Source: Mucilaginibacter straminoryzae (lineage in GTDB: Bacteria; Bacteroidota; Bacteroidia; Sphingobacteriales; Sphingobacteriaceae). Taken from it: 64,000 nt of DNA. Below, one piece after another: positions 63,910-64,000 of this stretch; the stretch's first letter is position 1; each line of letters begins with the position of its first letter. Where the stretch lies: contig NZ_JALJEJ010000011.1 in NCBI RefSeq assembly GCF_022953055.1, positions 1 through 64,000 on the forward strand. The letters are read 5' to 3'. The notes under the pieces are model-generated. The model did not search any database. It was not told the DNA's origin and saw only the letters and a list, made by a program, of their open reading frames with translations. The translations under genes and the position numbers were made by a program.

Positions 63910-64000
63910 CAGCGTTTAACCCTGTAAAGATTTATAACTTTTCGGGTGCGGGATGGTCTGGCTGGCAAAAGCCAGTTGGCCACGTCTGCCGCGTTAGCCA

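Noticed and set aside
63910..64000. Palindromic stretch CTGGC-AAAA-GCCAG at the right edge
   Set aside because: Too short and too near the window end to judge; it may be a terminator or chance pairing.

Overview
The window comes from a Bacteroidota chromosome, most likely Sphingobacteriaceae (Mucilaginibacter/Pedobacter-like). This is inferred from Bacteroidota-type promoters (TTTG, about 19 nt, then TAnnTTTG), an alternative complex III/aa3 oxidase operon, a gliding-type C-terminal domain (CHU_C) surface protein, families such as DUF4286 and DUF4468, and weak use of Shine-Dalgarno sites. The genus is a guess.

Layout: 1-145 is the 3' end of an rRNA operon (5S rRNA plus terminator). 314-883 encodes a phage-type muramidase. 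1024-9188 is an exopolysaccharide locus: histidine kinase, BcsB-like protein, GT2 synthase with an N-terminal MshEN domain, and a multi-spanning membrane protein, with a GH5 glucanase divergent from them. 9240-12364 carries housekeeping genes (acyl-ACP desaturase, aldo/keto reductase, pentapeptide protein). 12966-16811 is a fused acyl-CoA mutase (icmF) interrupted in frame by a DUF559 nuclease-like domain between 30-bp inverted repeats, and it also holds a solo repeat arm. Two short relatives of this element lie between genes at 12781-12850 and 46147-46223. A deoxyhypusine-synthase-like gene is divergent from icmF.

18240-34897 is a long respiratory run: alternative complex III (actA-F), cytochrome c oxidase subunits II and I, heme A synthesis (ctaA, ctaB), two subunit III-type proteins, subunit IV, a SCO-like protein and a DUF420 protein. 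ActA carries six heme sites, and subunit II has CuA but no fused heme, which fits an ACIII-oxidase supercomplex. 34926-38602 holds small conserved genes, an OmpA lipoprotein and a phosphoesterase; 38620-40434 is a TPR protein. 40581-44794 encodes an S9-peptidase-like lipoprotein whose catalytic Ser and His appear lost, directly upstream of a histidine kinase and its OmpR-type regulator. 45443-49985 holds a DUF2807 protein, a beta-barrel candidate, a GT39-like enzyme and a PfkB kinase.

50075-50148 is tRNA-Asn(GTT). The AT-rich stretch after it (about 50190-52660) looks accessory: tandem 10-mers, a NERD-domain gene bracketed by short inverted repeats, and a frameshifted membrane gene between 21-bp direct repeats. 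52658-53944 encodes two exported proteins. 54049-57781 is a fucose locus (fucI, LacI regulator with a clear operator palindrome, SDR dehydrogenase). 57867-63909 contains a T9SS-type surface protein, a sulfurtransferase, two small lipoproteins (one of 59 residues) and a large MG2/plug-type outer-membrane protein.

The best candidate for an undescribed system is the inverted-repeat/DUF559 element family: one nuclease-bearing copy sits in frame within an essential-looking enzyme, with short and solo derivatives nearby.
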